NCBI GenBank assembly: GCA_964495375.1
Contig: CAZBWM010000018.1
Coordinates: forward strand, 1-64,000
From: JAIESQ01 sp964495375
GTDB lineage: Bacteria; Planctomycetota; Planctomycetia; Pirellulales; JAEUIK01
Direction: 5' to 3'
Length of the DNA stretch: 64,000 nt
Positions within the stretch are counted from its first letter, which is position 1, and each line of letters opens with the position of its first letter. This document shows, piece by piece, positions 15,489 to 25,120 of the stretch. The position numbers were made by a program, and so were the translations under genes. A model generated the notes under the pieces. It saw nothing but the letters and a program-made list of their open reading frames with translations, was not told the DNA's origin and did no database searches.

Positions 15489-16928
15489 ATGTCTGGCGCC
15501 GATCTCCATCGTGGTTTGGGTCCGCGGCTCGATCGCCGCACGTTTCTGGTCGCCAGCGGCGTTGGTTTTTGCGGACTGGACGCCGCGCGCTTGGCGCGGG
15601 CTGCCGAGGCGCAGTCGTCGACATCGCGCCGCAAGGCAAAGTCGTGCATCCTGGTGTGGCTCTCGGGTGGTGTGTCTCAACTCGACACGTGGGACATGAA
15701 GCCGCTGGCGCCGGCCGAGTATCGCGGGCCGTTCGGGCAGATCGCCACGACGGCGGCCGGCCTCGAGATGTGCGAACACTTGCCGAAGTTGGCGCAGCAG
15801 GCCCATCACCTGGCGGTCGTGCGGTCGCTGGGTCATTTCGGTCGCGGTACCGGTGATCACCACGCGGGCTACTACTACAACCTGACGGGGCACCATCCCG
15901 ATCCCAGCTTTCCGCAGTTATTGAATGCGCGGACGCCGCGCCCCGACGATTGGCCGTTTATCGGCTCGGTGGTGGGCATGAAGCGGCCGCCCCATCCGTA
16001 CTTGCCTAGCGCGATCACGCTGCCGCAGATCCCCGGCGCGCCGTCGTTCACGCGGCCGGGTCAGTTCGCGGCCCGGATCGGCGTCGAGCACGATCCGCTG
16101 TACGTGATCGGCAATGCGGAGAAGCCGCTCGAATTCTCGGTGCCGGCTCTGGCGCTCGAGGCCGGCATGAACACCGATCGGCTTGGTGCGCGCCGCGGTT
16201 TGTTGGACGAGGTCGACCTGGCAGCCGCGCGGGTGGATGCCGCGCTCGAAACCGCGATCTATAGCAAGCAACAAGAGCGCGCGTTCTCGCTCTTGGGTTC
16301 GCCGCGCACCAAGGAAGCGTTCGACGTCTCGGGTGAGTCCGCGGCCGTGCGCGAGCGCTACGGCGTAACCATCAACGGCATGAGCATGCTGTTGGCCCGC
16401 CGCCTGGTCGAGGCCGAGGTGCCGTTCGTGAGCGTCTTCTGGCAGGAGGATCTGGGGCGATCCGATCGCATGCACTGCGCCAGCGGCGGCGGCTGGGACA
16501 CGCACGGCAATAACTTTGTGTGCCTGAAGGATTGGCTGCTGCCGGAGTTCGATCAGTGCTTCTCGGCGCTGTTGGCCGACCTGGCGGAGCGCGGGCTGTT
16601 GGACGACACACTCGTGTTCGTCACCAGCGAGATGGGGCGCACGCCCAAAATCGGCGATCCCCGCTCGGGCGGGGCCGGCGGCGCGGGACGCGACCACTGG
16701 ACCCATTCGATGAGCGTACTGATGGCAGGCGGCGGGGTGCGCGGCGGGCAAGTCTACGGCAGCACCGACAAGCTGGGCGAGTTCCCGGCCGATCGGCCTG
16801 TCGCCCCCGAGGATATCGCCAAGACGGTCTATCACTCGCTGGGGATCGACGACCTGGCGCACGTCGATCGTGAGGGGCGCCCGTTCGATCTGCTGCCCGA
16901 GGGGAGCCCGATCCTGGGGCTGTTTTAA
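15489..16928 (+). CDS. DUF1501 family exported protein (second copy)
   Basis: About 479 residues from ATG 15489 (ATG 15483 and TTG 15477 are in frame upstream). The head LDRRTFLVASGVGFCGLDAARLA is a twin-arginine-like signal, with RRTFL in place of the consensus. Family landmarks are CILVWLSGGVSQLDTWDMK, GGGWDTHGNN, TSEMGRTPKIGD and GRDHWTHSMSVLMAGGG. It resembles the copy at 4332-5804 in layout but is clearly divergent, so this is not a recent duplication. No DUF1549/DUF1553 gene lies next to it. A probable extracytoplasmic hydrolase-fold protein of unknown substrate. Confidence 0.9.
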   Translation: MSGADLHRGLGPRLDRRTFLVASGVGFCGLDAARLARAAEAQSSTSRRKAKSCILVWLSGGVSQLDTWDMKPLAPAEYRGPFGQIATTAAGLEMCEHLPKLAQQAHHLAVVRSLGHFGRGTGDHHAGYYYNLTGHHPDPSFPQLLNARTPRPDDWPFIGSVVGMKRPPHPYLPSAITLPQIPGAPSFTRPGQFAARIGVEHDPLYVIGNAEKPLEFSVPALALEAGMNTDRLGARRGLLDEVDLAAARVDAALETAIYSKQQERAFSLLGSPRTKEAFDVSGESAAVRERYGVTINGMSMLLARRLVEAEVPFVSVFWQEDLGRSDRMHCASGGGWDTHGNNFVCLKDWLLPEFDQCFSALLADLAERGLLDDTLVFVTSEMGRTPKIGDPRSGGAGGAGRDHWTHSMSVLMAGGGVRGGQVYGSTDKLGEFPADRPVAPEDIAKTVYHSLGIDDLAHVDREGRPFDLLPEGSPILGLF

Positions 16929-16968
16929 TTCGGCGAAATCAAGGTGCTGAACGGCTATAGGTCGCCGG

Positions 16969-17421
16969 CTACTTCTTGCTCGCGCCCCTGGCGGCTTTGC
17001 CCTTGCCTGGTTTTTTGGTTCGCCCTCCGGCCGACAGCTTGGCCAGGGTCACGCTGGACAGGTCCTGACGGAAACGCTGCGCCGAGCGTTCGGTCAGGCG
17101 ATTGATCGTGGTCAGGGCGGGTCGATGTGCGGGGCTGACGGCCGACAGCTTCGTGGCGGTGGGTTTCCCTTCAACCGCGGTCACGATATCCAACAGCGTG
17201 ATCTTGCGTGCCGGGCGGGCCAGCGAGTAGCCGCCGCCGGGGCCCGACGTGCCGGTGAGCAGCCTGGCGTCGACCAGGCGCCGCAACACGCGATACAGAA
17301 ACCGTGGCGGGTATTTGCCTGCCTTGGAAATGGTCGCGGCGGGGACGGGCCCCTCGCCGCGCGAATGGCTAACGCTCAGCAGTACACCGACCGCGTAGCT
17401 GACAGACCGCGTGAGTTTCAT
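16969..17421 (-). CDS. Rrf2 family transcriptional regulator lacking cysteines
   Basis: About 150 residues from ATG 17421. The longer open frame upstream has no coding character. The N-terminal winged helix is typical: MKLTRSVSYAVGVLL, then ISKAGKYPPRFLYRVLRRLVDARLLTGTSGPGGGYSLARP and ITLLDIVTAVEG. IscR/NsrR-type members carry three Cys that hold an iron-sulfur cluster; this protein has no Cys at all, so any sensing must be different. The C-terminus is very basic (GGRTKKPGKGKAARGASKK). It is divergent from the large exported-protein gene across a long intergenic region and may control it or itself. Confidence 0.82.
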   Translation of the reverse strand: MKLTRSVSYAVGVLLSVSHSRGEGPVPAATISKAGKYPPRFLYRVLRRLVDARLLTGTSGPGGGYSLARPARKITLLDIVTAVEGKPTATKLSAVSPAHRPALTTINRLTERSAQRFRQDLSSVTLAKLSAGGRTKKPGKGKAARGASKK

Positions 17422-18045
17422 GGGGCGGCGGACCTCCTGCGACGACGGGCGAGTTAACTCTCCGCCGACCCAACGTTCCCTCGCGATGGCCACTGGGCCG
17501 ATCGCATCCTTTAAGAACGACTCCGTGATTCTGCCGGAAGCAGGCAGTTTTATGCAAGCGCATGTTGACGGTTGGCGGCCAATCATCCCCCTGACAGGTC
17601 GGCGAAACGACCGTTTGCACCATTGGCGTAAGTAATTACGCCGGCTGGGTGCAGTCATCGCGACGAGACATTGATTGGCGCGTTGTTACGGCCAATCGAT
17701 TCGTGCGGGCTTCAGGCCCTCGCCCGGCCGGACAAAGCCGACGCGGGCGGAGCGCCCCGGTGCCGCGGATTGCCGCCGCCGAGCGATCGACGAGTTGATT
17801 CCAAAAAAATCGGTCACACCCGTCGCGACCCAGCGAATAAGTTGTTGGTAGGAACCTACACATCGCGGGGCACGATCGGGGGGGGCGGCACGGGCATCTG
17901 GGGAGGATCGGGAACCTCGGACCCAAGGCCGGGTCACAAGATGCCTGGAACGAGGTGCCGGCAGTGGATTGTCGGAGAACTTGGCGGCGGTTTGGCGGAG
18001 AATCCGCAGCGGTTCGGCAGTGTGCCGAGTGAGGGGAGTTCGCGC
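17422..18045. other. Long divergent intergenic region
   Basis: This stretch of about 620 bases separates the divergent Rrf2 and giant exported-protein genes. The frame of the exported protein stays open back to 17671, but that part reads as low-quality, Arg/Gly/Pro-rich sequence without a signal, so I treat it as untranslated. Promoters for both genes are expected here. A G-rich run occurs around 17878-17887. No other gene is seen. Confidence 0.45.
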
Positions 18046-21000
18046 ATGACTATGGGTTGGTTTCGGAAGACGGGTTCGGGCCGGCGCAGCGCCAAGCGTC
18101 GTAACCTTCAGTCGTTGCGACCTGCTCGCGCGGCCGTCCGGCGGCGCGTGCTCTCGATCGATGCCCTCGAGCGGCGCGAGGTGCTCTCAGGCGTGGTCAC
18201 GATCGGCGATAGCTGGGCCTGGCTAGTCGCCGCGGGGGCACCGGGGTCCGCCCCGGCCGCTCCCGGTTTCAGCAACAGCCTGGGGAACGCGATCAACGCG
18301 TTTTTCCCTGGCGTGCCGGTCTATAACGAGTCATTCGGCGGCGGCACCGCGGCGCAGCATGCCGCTCAGATCGGCGACATCATCAATCGCATCAATGCCC
18401 ATCCCGATGCCGACATTGTCTGGCTTAGCTCGGGGGGAAACGATCTGCTGCTGGGGCTCGCTGGCGGGGGTTTCTATGTCAATAACCCCAATAACGCGGC
18501 GGTCTACGCCTCAATCCAGTCGAACGTGCAGTTCATCGTCGACTCGATTCTGGCGATTCGTCCCGACATTCAGGTGGTCATCGAAAGCTACGACTACATC
18601 AACGTCTGGGACATGGTCTCGGGTTCGGCCGGCGACACGATCCGCGCGAACCTGGGGATCATCAAGTCGGGCAACGTCGGACTCGATGGCCTGCAAAACC
18701 AGGCGCTGAACGACGGCCTCAAGGCTGCCGAAGCTGGTAAAGTCGCGATTGCCAACGCCAGCAGCCGCGTCGCGCACATCTACAACTTTGGCCTCCTGAA
18801 TACCACGAACGGCTACGCCGGGGGCTACTTCCCGTCAGTCTCCGGCACCGGCAGCACCTACCCGCCGGAACTGTACCCCGCCTGGCCCACGCGCCCATCG
18901 TTGATGAACAATGCCGATCCCATCCACTTAAATTCGGCCGGCTACAACATCCTGTCGTTGTATGCCGTGCAGAAGTACTTTGGCACGGCGTTGCAATCGG
19001 CGACACTCGCGCTGAATACTACCGACCTGGCGTTCGGCAACGTGCGCATCGGCACCACGGCCTCGTTGGGTACGACCGCCAGCAACGTCGGACCGAACTA
19101 CACCAAGGTCAAGGATCTCACCTTCAGCGTGGCGACCGGGCCGTTCGGTGGCGGGGGGCAGAGCTTCAACCCGCTCTTCAAAGATCCTTCGCTGGGGAGC
19201 GACACGGCCTCGGTGAATTATTCGTTCACGCCGACGGGCGGGGGCGCGCAGAACCAGATCGTGAGCGCCAGCAGCTCGAGCAACAATCAAAATATGTTGC
19301 TTTCGGGCACAGGCGTAGGACCCACCTTCACGTCGATCCCCGACGTGACGCTCAGCCCCGTGACGGCCGGGTCGGTCGTCGCGCAAGGGGTCAACGTCGT
19401 CAACACGACGACCGATGGAAATCTCGGCAATCTCACGAACCTCACGCTCGTTTCGGCCGCGATCACGGGCCCCGATGCCAGCCGCTTCGCGCTTACCAAC
19501 TTTACGCCCGGCAGCGTCATCACCGCGGGCAACTTTCAAACGAACATTTTACAGTTCAGCGCCGTGGGGGCCGCCTCGGGCACTTACAACGCGACACTGA
19601 CGTTCACGACTGACGTGGGGGCTGCCTTTGGCGTGGCCGGCACGCAGTACAGTATTCCCATTTCGGCGGTTGTGTTTACGCCACCGGTTGTCAGTTCCGG
19701 CGGATCGTACAACACGACCGAGAGCACCTCGATATTGCTGAACGCCTCGGGCACAGGGGATATCACCGCGTACGCCTGGGATCTCGACAACAACGGCTCG
19801 TACGAAACCTCGGGCCAGAGTGTCAGTTTCACACAGCCCGACAACGGGGTGTTCACGGTCAACGTGCGAGCGACCGGCCCCTTGGGGACCTCGACCGCCA
19901 CGACGACCGTCACGGTTGCAAACGTCGCGCCCACCGCGGGCGTCGTCGGGCCGAGCGCATTGCAGCGCGGCGTTTCGCAGAATTTCACGCTTTCGGCGAG
20001 CGACGTATCGAGCATCGATCAGGCAGCCGGCTTCAGCTACACGATCGACTGGAACGGCGACGGTTCGGATGTCGAGGTCGTCAACGGCCCGTCGGGGACG
20101 GTCGTCGCGCACACGTTCAGCACGGTCGGCGCACGCACGATCAAAGTGACCGCCACGGATAAGGATAGCGGCGTGAGCACGCAGTCGACGCTGGCCACGA
20201 GCGTCAGCGCCGCGCAGGTGAGCAGCGGCGATTTGATCTGGACTGGCACCGCCGGCGCCGACCACGTGCAGTTCGAGCAATTGAGCCCGACCAGCGTGCG
20301 CGTCACCACCACACTGGAAAACGGCCTGGCCACGAACTTCGTCGAAACCTTCAACGGGGTTACCGGTCGCGTTGACGCGAAGGGGAATGAAGGTGACGAC
20401 ACGCTCGACGCGGCGGCGTTATCGTCGATCGCCGCCACGCTCGACGGTGGCACCGGCAACAACACGCTCTATGGCGGTGAGGCCAACGACATTCTGATCG
20501 GCGGCGCGAATTACGGCCCGAAAGTCAACGGCCCCGAAGGGCAGCAAGGCAGCAACATCGTGGTCGGCGGCGCCGGCGACGACACGATCTACGGCAACGC
20601 AATCAATGGCGCAGAAGGCAAAGGGGGGAACAACCTTCTGCTCGGCGGCGATGGCGAGGACACAATTTATGGCAATTGGACCAACGGTGGCGAGGGAGGC
20701 GGCCGCAACCTTATCGTCGGGGGCGCCGATGCCGACACGCTGTACGACTACCAGGCAGCCGACGGCGCCGAGGGGCGCGGCAGCATCCTGATCGCCGATG
20801 AAACTTCGCTCGGCCTGGCCGATCTGGGGGCCGTGCTCAGCGAATGGACCAGCACGCGATCGTACTCCGCAAGGGTGGACAACATCCTGGGAGTGGGGTC
20901 GGGCGACCGCAACAACGGCAGCGTATTCCTGCAGGCGGGGGATAACGTAACGGCTGACTCCGCAGAAGACAGCCTCTGGGGATCGACCGGCGGAACCGGC

Positions 21001-21078
21001 TTCAATTGGTTCTGGTACGTGTTGGCCGTCGACTCGATCAACCGCGCCAAAGTGGGCGAAACGCACACGCTTCTGTAG
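18046..21078 (+). CDS. Giant exported SGNH-hydrolase protein with Ig/PKD-like and RTX-like repeats
   Basis: About 1010 residues from ATG 18046. The N-terminal signal ends in LERREVLS (41-48), the planctomycete-type sorting motif also seen in other huge secreted proteins. An SGNH hydrolase domain follows: GDSW (54-57), a GGND block and DPIHLNSAGY with the Asp-x-x-His pair. After it come a beta domain (ATLALNTTDLAFGNVRIGTTAS...), two PKD/Ig-like domains with SVSFTQPDNGVFTVNVRATG and HTFSTVGARTIKVTATD, and three ~30-residue glycine/aspartate-rich repeats (about 800-905, for example GGAGDDTIYGN and GGDGEDTIYGN) resembling calcium-binding RTX units. It is probably a secreted or surface-attached esterase/lipase-like enzyme. 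Confidence 0.88.
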   Translation: MTMGWFRKTGSGRRSAKRRNLQSLRPARAAVRRRVLSIDALERREVLSGVVTIGDSWAWLVAAGAPGSAPAAPGFSNSLGNAINAFFPGVPVYNESFGGGTAAQHAAQIGDIINRINAHPDADIVWLSSGGNDLLLGLAGGGFYVNNPNNAAVYASIQSNVQFIVDSILAIRPDIQVVIESYDYINVWDMVSGSAGDTIRANLGIIKSGNVGLDGLQNQALNDGLKAAEAGKVAIANASSRVAHIYNFGLLNTTNGYAGGYFPSVSGTGSTYPPELYPAWPTRPSLMNNADPIHLNSAGYNILSLYAVQKYFGTALQSATLALNTTDLAFGNVRIGTTASLGTTASNVGPNYTKVKDLTFSVATGPFGGGGQSFNPLFKDPSLGSDTASVNYSFTPTGGGAQNQIVSASSSSNNQNMLLSGTGVGPTFTSIPDVTLSPVTAGSVVAQGVNVVNTTTDGNLGNLTNLTLVSAAITGPDASRFALTNFTPGSVITAGNFQTNILQFSAVGAASGTYNATLTFTTDVGAAFGVAGTQYSIPISAVVFTPPVVSSGGSYNTTESTSILLNASGTGDITAYAWDLDNNGSYETSGQSVSFTQPDNGVFTVNVRATGPLGTSTATTTVTVANVAPTAGVVGPSALQRGVSQNFTLSASDVSSIDQAAGFSYTIDWNGDGSDVEVVNGPSGTVVAHTFSTVGARTIKVTATDKDSGVSTQSTLATSVSAAQVSSGDLIWTGTAGADHVQFEQLSPTSVRVTTTLENGLATNFVETFNGVTGRVDAKGNEGDDTLDAAALSSIAATLDGGTGNNTLYGGEANDILIGGANYGPKVNGPEGQQGSNIVVGGAGDDTIYGNAINGAEGKGGNNLLLGGDGEDTIYGNWTNGGEGGGRNLIVGGADADTLYDYQAADGAEGRGSILIADETSLGLADLGAVLSEWTSTRSYSARVDNILGVGSGDRNNGSVFLQAGDNVTADSAEDSLWGSTGGTGFNWFWYVLAVDSINRAKVGETHTLL

Positions 21079-21323
21079 GCGCGCCGCGTAGTCGTGCCGA
21101 TTGGACCGGATTTGCCGCCTGTTCTGCCCCCCCGCGCGGCTGTGGCTACCGGTGACGGCCCGGGGGCGCTTTCTGTTTGTCCCGACGGCGGATGCATAGG
21201 GGCTGGATTCCGGCCAGTTCACCGGGATCATTCGGCAGCTTTCTTGCCTTGCCCAAATTGCCTAATTAGTATCGAGATAAGAACCTTCGACTACTCGATA
21301 GCGGGACTGGGAGATCGCGGCAC

Positions 21324-22685
21324 ATGCGCCTTCAACGTCTGTTTTTATTGGTAGCGATCGTCGCCGGCCTGTTGGCCTGCGGTGTTTCGAGCGCCACGGC
21401 CCAGCAGTTGGCCGGCGTGAAGATCGACGCCGATGGCGTGCTGCGGATGCAGGTGATCGACGACCCAGGTGGGTTGCTGATGCGCGAGCGCGTGGCCGCT
21501 GCGCAGGCGGCTCTCAATCCGCAGATTGCGGTTGCCAGCCCCCTGCGCAAGATCTCGCTTACGCGGCTCGAGCGCGCCGTGGCCGATCGCCTGGCCAAGG
21601 GGCTGCGATTGGGCGACGACATGCGCTTTCTGGCCGGCATCACCCGGTTGCAATATGTCTTCTTTTATCCTGAAACCAACGACATCGTCGTGGCGGGGCC
21701 CGCTGGCGGTTGGGCCGAAGACCTGACGGGGCGCGTGTGCAGTATCGAAACGGGTCGCCCCGTGCTGCAACTCGAAGACCTGGTGGTTGCCCTGCGCGCG
21801 TATCCGCCCGGCGAGAAGGGTGGCCCCACGATCGGTTGCTCGATCGATCCCACGCCCGAGGGCCTGGCGAAGATGCAGGAGTTTCTGCGACAGGTGGGGC
21901 CCAACGCCACGCCCGCCGACACCGACGCAATCGTCAACGGCCTGCGAACCAGCATGGGCATGCAGAAGGTGAGCGTGTTGGGCGTCTCGCCGCGCACGCA
22001 TTTCGCCCAGGTGCTCGTCGAAGCCGACTACCGCATGAAACTGATCGGCATCGGGCTCGAGCGACCACCGATCAAGATGGCCAGCTACGTCGACAAAGCG
22101 AGCCCGGCTGGCGTGGCCCGCAACGCCATGCAACGCTGGTTCTTCGTGCCCGACTATCAGTGCGTGCGCGTGGCCGGTGACAAGCTGGCGATGGAGATGG
22201 TCGGCGACGGGGTGAAGCTCGTCGGCGAAGGTGAAGTGGTCAACGCCGCGGGCGGGCGCGTCGTGGCCGGCGCCCAGGATCGGGCGAGCCAGATCTTCGT
22301 CACCACCTTCACGAAGAAGTACCCGCAGTTGGCCGAGAAGGCGCCGATCTACGCGCAGCTTCGCGATTTGATCGACATGTCGATCGCGGCGGCCTTCATC
22401 CAGGATCAGGACTACTACACGGCGGCCCATTGGCGGATGGAGTTCTTCGGCGACGAAAAGAAGTTTGCCACCGAGACCCAGCAGGCCCCCGAGCAGGTCG
22501 AAACCGCCGTGACTTCGATCTGGAAGGGAAACCAGTTGATGACTCCGCTGGGGGGCGGCGTCACCGTCGAGGCCGAGCGGGCGCTCGAACCGTCGAACCT
22601 GCTGACCGATGAAGGGAGCCAGGTGCAATCGGCTCGCGCGGCAGGCAAAGTCGAATTGGCCGACGGCCAGTGGTGGTGGGATTAA
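21324..22685 (+). CDS. Exported DUF1598-like protein
   Basis: 453 residues with a classical signal peptide (MRLQRLFLLVAIVAGLLACGVSSATAQQ). The segments GVLRMQVIDDPGGLLMRERVAAAQAAL, ISLTRLERAV and DIVVAGPAGGWAED match my recollection of DUF1598, a family described mainly from Pirellulaceae proteins. No catalytic motif is visible. It follows the giant exported protein by 245 bases on the same strand, but the gap argues against a tight operon. Family assignment is from memory and unverified; function unknown. Confidence 0.7.
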   Translation: MRLQRLFLLVAIVAGLLACGVSSATAQQLAGVKIDADGVLRMQVIDDPGGLLMRERVAAAQAALNPQIAVASPLRKISLTRLERAVADRLAKGLRLGDDMRFLAGITRLQYVFFYPETNDIVVAGPAGGWAEDLTGRVCSIETGRPVLQLEDLVVALRAYPPGEKGGPTIGCSIDPTPEGLAKMQEFLRQVGPNATPADTDAIVNGLRTSMGMQKVSVLGVSPRTHFAQVLVEADYRMKLIGIGLERPPIKMASYVDKASPAGVARNAMQRWFFVPDYQCVRVAGDKLAMEMVGDGVKLVGEGEVVNAAGGRVVAGAQDRASQIFVTTFTKKYPQLAEKAPIYAQLRDLIDMSIAAAFIQDQDYYTAAHWRMEFFGDEKKFATETQQAPEQVETAVTSIWKGNQLMTPLGGGVTVEAERALEPSNLLTDEGSQVQSARAAGKVELADGQWWWD

Positions 22686-22747
22686 AGACCGCCGTGGCGT
22701 GGTGGATGTCTCGGCATCTGGCATCCTTGGCAGGGTGATGTCACGCC

Positions 22748-22868
22748 TGTTAGCCGCGGGATTTATCCCGCGCGCCAGCCTGTGCCGGATGGCAAGTGGA
22801 GTGTCTTCGCGCGATCGGAGGTTCTCCGTCGAACGCGCTAGCGCGCGGAGCAAGCTCCGCGGCTAACA
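22748..22868. repeat. Palindromic REP-like unit between convergent genes
   Basis: A 12-base inverted repeat, tgttagccgcgg at 22748-22759 and its complement at 22857-22868, frames the unit. Inside it lies a perfect hairpin, cgcgggat-tt-atcccgcg (22755-22772), and a second dyad around gcgcgctagcgcgc. The right arm overlaps the last codons of the leftward membrane-protein gene. The structure fits a bacterial interspersed mosaic element and may act as a two-way terminator. Confidence 0.6.
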
Positions 22869-24029
22869 AGCATCTTCGCCTGCGCCGCCAAAGAGCGTCG
22901 CAATCCGGCGATCGATATCCGGCACGGCGCGGCGCAACAGCCACATCGACACCCATTCCGCGGGCTTGAGCGATAGATAGGCCGCGTCGGCCAGCCAGCG
23001 GTTCTGCAGGCGGCGCGCAATCGGCGGCCCGAGTCGATCGTAGACCGTCCGTGCGGCGCCGTGCAGCCTTGGCGACCATGTCAGTAGCGCCAACTCGGCT
23101 GCTTTGAGCCGCGCGAGCTGTCGATTCACCACGCGCGGCGTACTGTCTTCGGCCAACCATTCTTGCGCGCCCACAAAACGGCGATGCCCACGCGCGGCGG
23201 CCGTCGCGATGTAGCACGTCGGCGGACTGGTCGGCAAGTGGGAGTAATGATCGAGCGCTTCATGATACGCGAGGCGCCAAGCCGCCATGAAGCCGGCTGA
23301 CCAAGTGGTGATGCCAAGCAATTCGCTGAGCCGCAGCTGCCAGCGGCTCCCTGTGAAGCGCACGAGCTGCCGGCTATAGCGCGCGAACGTGAGCAAGGCG
23401 ATCCAGGGAGTGGCCAGCAGCAACATTGCTCCCTGGAACAGCGGAAAGAACGCGAGGAAGCCAACCAAGTCGTTGGGTGTGTTCAGCAGGATGTGGATTG
23501 CTTCGGCCAGCGTCACACAGAGTGTTAGTAGCAACAAGGCGGGCCACGCCGGCCAGCGCAATCGTCCCACAACCAGCCAGACCATCCAGACGAGATTCAG
23601 GCTGAGAATGGTAATGAGCGTGATGTCGGAGGGTGATTGACGTAAGAGCGAGAAGAGCCAGAGCCCGATCAGCACGGCGATCGGCCCCACGGTAAGCAAG
23701 CCGCTGTAGACGCCGAAACGCACCAGCCGGTAATGGGCAAACCGCTGCGGCGCCGCGATCACCAGCGCCAGGCAAGTCGCGCTAAACGCTAAAAAAGGCG
23801 CGAAGGCCAGCAGCGAGTTGGCATTGAGAAGTAGCAGGCCGATATCGAGCTTGCTGCCCGATTGCCACTCGGGCCCAAAGACTTCCGATAAGGACAGAAA
23901 GATCAGCAGCAAGCCCGGCACGACGAGCCCGGCAACCAGGTCAATGCTCCGCCGGACGATGTGCTGATCGGCGAGCAGCGGGGCCGGCAGCGGCGACTGC
24001 GGCGCGATTTCAACTTCTGCGTCGGTCAT
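22863..24029 (-). CDS. Multi-pass membrane protein, DUF6688-like
   Basis: About 388 residues from ATG 24029; ATG 24089 in the same frame would add 20 residues. Seven or so hydrophobic segments occupy the first ~240 residues. A soluble C-terminal part begins with TCYIATAAARGHRRFVGA, the short cysteine-containing motif I associate with DUF6688, and ends with residues for a small helical domain. No catalytic role can be assigned. The stop codon lies inside the REP-like unit. It is divergent from the lipid-kinase gene. Confidence 0.65.
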   Translation of the reverse strand: MTDAEVEIAPQSPLPAPLLADQHIVRRSIDLVAGLVVPGLLLIFLSLSEVFGPEWQSGSKLDIGLLLLNANSLLAFAPFLAFSATCLALVIAAPQRFAHYRLVRFGVYSGLLTVGPIAVLIGLWLFSLLRQSPSDITLITILSLNLVWMVWLVVGRLRWPAWPALLLLTLCVTLAEAIHILLNTPNDLVGFLAFFPLFQGAMLLLATPWIALLTFARYSRQLVRFTGSRWQLRLSELLGITTWSAGFMAAWRLAYHEALDHYSHLPTSPPTCYIATAAARGHRRFVGAQEWLAEDSTPRVVNRQLARLKAAELALLTWSPRLHGAARTVYDRLGPPIARRLQNRWLADAAYLSLKPAEWVSMWLLRRAVPDIDRRIATLFGGAGEDAC

Positions 24030-24172
24030 GCGCCGGTCCCTGGGGCTGGAAGTGATACGCGGGGGGTGCGAGATCGGTTCGAGGTTCACAAAGGACTGGT
24101 ACGATAGTCGAACATCTAGGTGACGACACCTGCTTGCGAACTATTTACGGCGGCATGAGGAATCTTCGCGTT

Positions 24173-25120
24173 ATGAGTCGATCTTTACTCATCGCCTTAC
24201 ACGGGAAGCAGGCTGCCAACGCCCGGGTGCGGCAGGCCGTGGCCGCGCAGCGAAAGGCGGGGCACAAGGTCGACGTGCGCGTCACTTGGGAAGCGGGCGA
24301 CGTGCGGCGAATGGTGCGCGAAGCGATCGACTCGCGCGCCGACACCGTGGTCGCCGGTGGTGGCGACGGCACCATCAATGAAGTGGTCGATGCGCTGATC
24401 GCTCACCAATCCGCTGCTTCAGTGCGAAATCTTGATAACGAAGCGACTGCAACGGTTGGCCCCGCGCTCGGCATCTTGCCGCTGGGTACTGCCAACGATT
24501 TCGCTCGCGCCAATGGTATACCGCTCGATCCCGTGGCTGCGCTTGAGCAGATCGTCGACTCGGAGCCGGCGCGGATCGACGCCTGCCGCGCGGGGGAGCG
24601 CACCTTCATCAATGTCGCCACGGGCGGGTTCGGCACCCAAGTGACGGTCGAGACGTCTGAAGATCTCAAGCGGCTGTTGGGCGGAACTGCTTACTTGCTG
24701 ACGGGGCTGACGCGCTTCAATAGCATTCATAGTTCGGCCGGCAGCTTCCGCGGGCCAGACTTCGCGTGGCAAGGGAAGTTTCTGGTGCTGGCAGTCGGCA
24801 ATGGACGCCAGGCGGGGGGCGGTCACGTGCTCTGCCCGCGGGCGTTGCTCAACGATGGTCTGCTCGACGTGAGCATCCTGCCTGACGTGGAACTTTCCGA
24901 GCTGTCGACGGCGCTGGGCAACTTGCTGCGTGGCGGTCTAGCGGCGGTCGAGCAAACGGTCGTTCGTGCGCAGGTCCCTTGGCTGGAAATCCACTCCGAG
25001 ACGCCGCTGAACATCAATCTCGACGGCGAGCCAATCGCGGGGCATGGGTTCCGCTTCGACGTTGCCGCTGGCGCCGTGCGTGCGCATCTGCCTGGTTCGC
25101 CGCTGCTAGCAGCGACGTGA
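24173..25120 (+). CDS. YegS-like diacylglycerol-kinase-family lipid kinase
   Basis: About 315 residues from ATG 24173 (further in-frame starts at 24134 and 24155 look less likely). The N-terminal catalytic domain contains VVAGGGDGTINEVVDAL, the nucleotide-binding GGGDGT motif of the DAGK_cat fold, followed by LGILPLGTANDFAR. The segment RVTWEAGDVRRMVREA closely resembles E. coli YegS. The C-terminal beta-sandwich includes VLCPRALLNDGLLDVSILPD. Such enzymes phosphorylate lipids such as phosphatidylglycerol or diacylglycerol on the cytoplasmic membrane face. It is likely monocistronic. Confidence 0.88.
   Translation: MSRSLLIALHGKQAANARVRQAVAAQRKAGHKVDVRVTWEAGDVRRMVREAIDSRADTVVAGGGDGTINEVVDALIAHQSAASVRNLDNEATATVGPALGILPLGTANDFARANGIPLDPVAALEQIVDSEPARIDACRAGERTFINVATGGFGTQVTVETSEDLKRLLGGTAYLLTGLTRFNSIHSSAGSFRGPDFAWQGKFLVLAVGNGRQAGGGHVLCPRALLNDGLLDVSILPDVELSELSTALGNLLRGGLAAVEQTVVRAQVPWLEIHSETPLNINLDGEPIAGHGFRFDVAAGAVRAHLPGSPLLAAT

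Noticed and set aside
17671..18045. An upstream extension of the giant exported protein
   Set aside because: The extra 125 residues are Arg/Gly/Pro-rich and would place the signal segment in the middle of the protein, so ATG 18046 is the better start.
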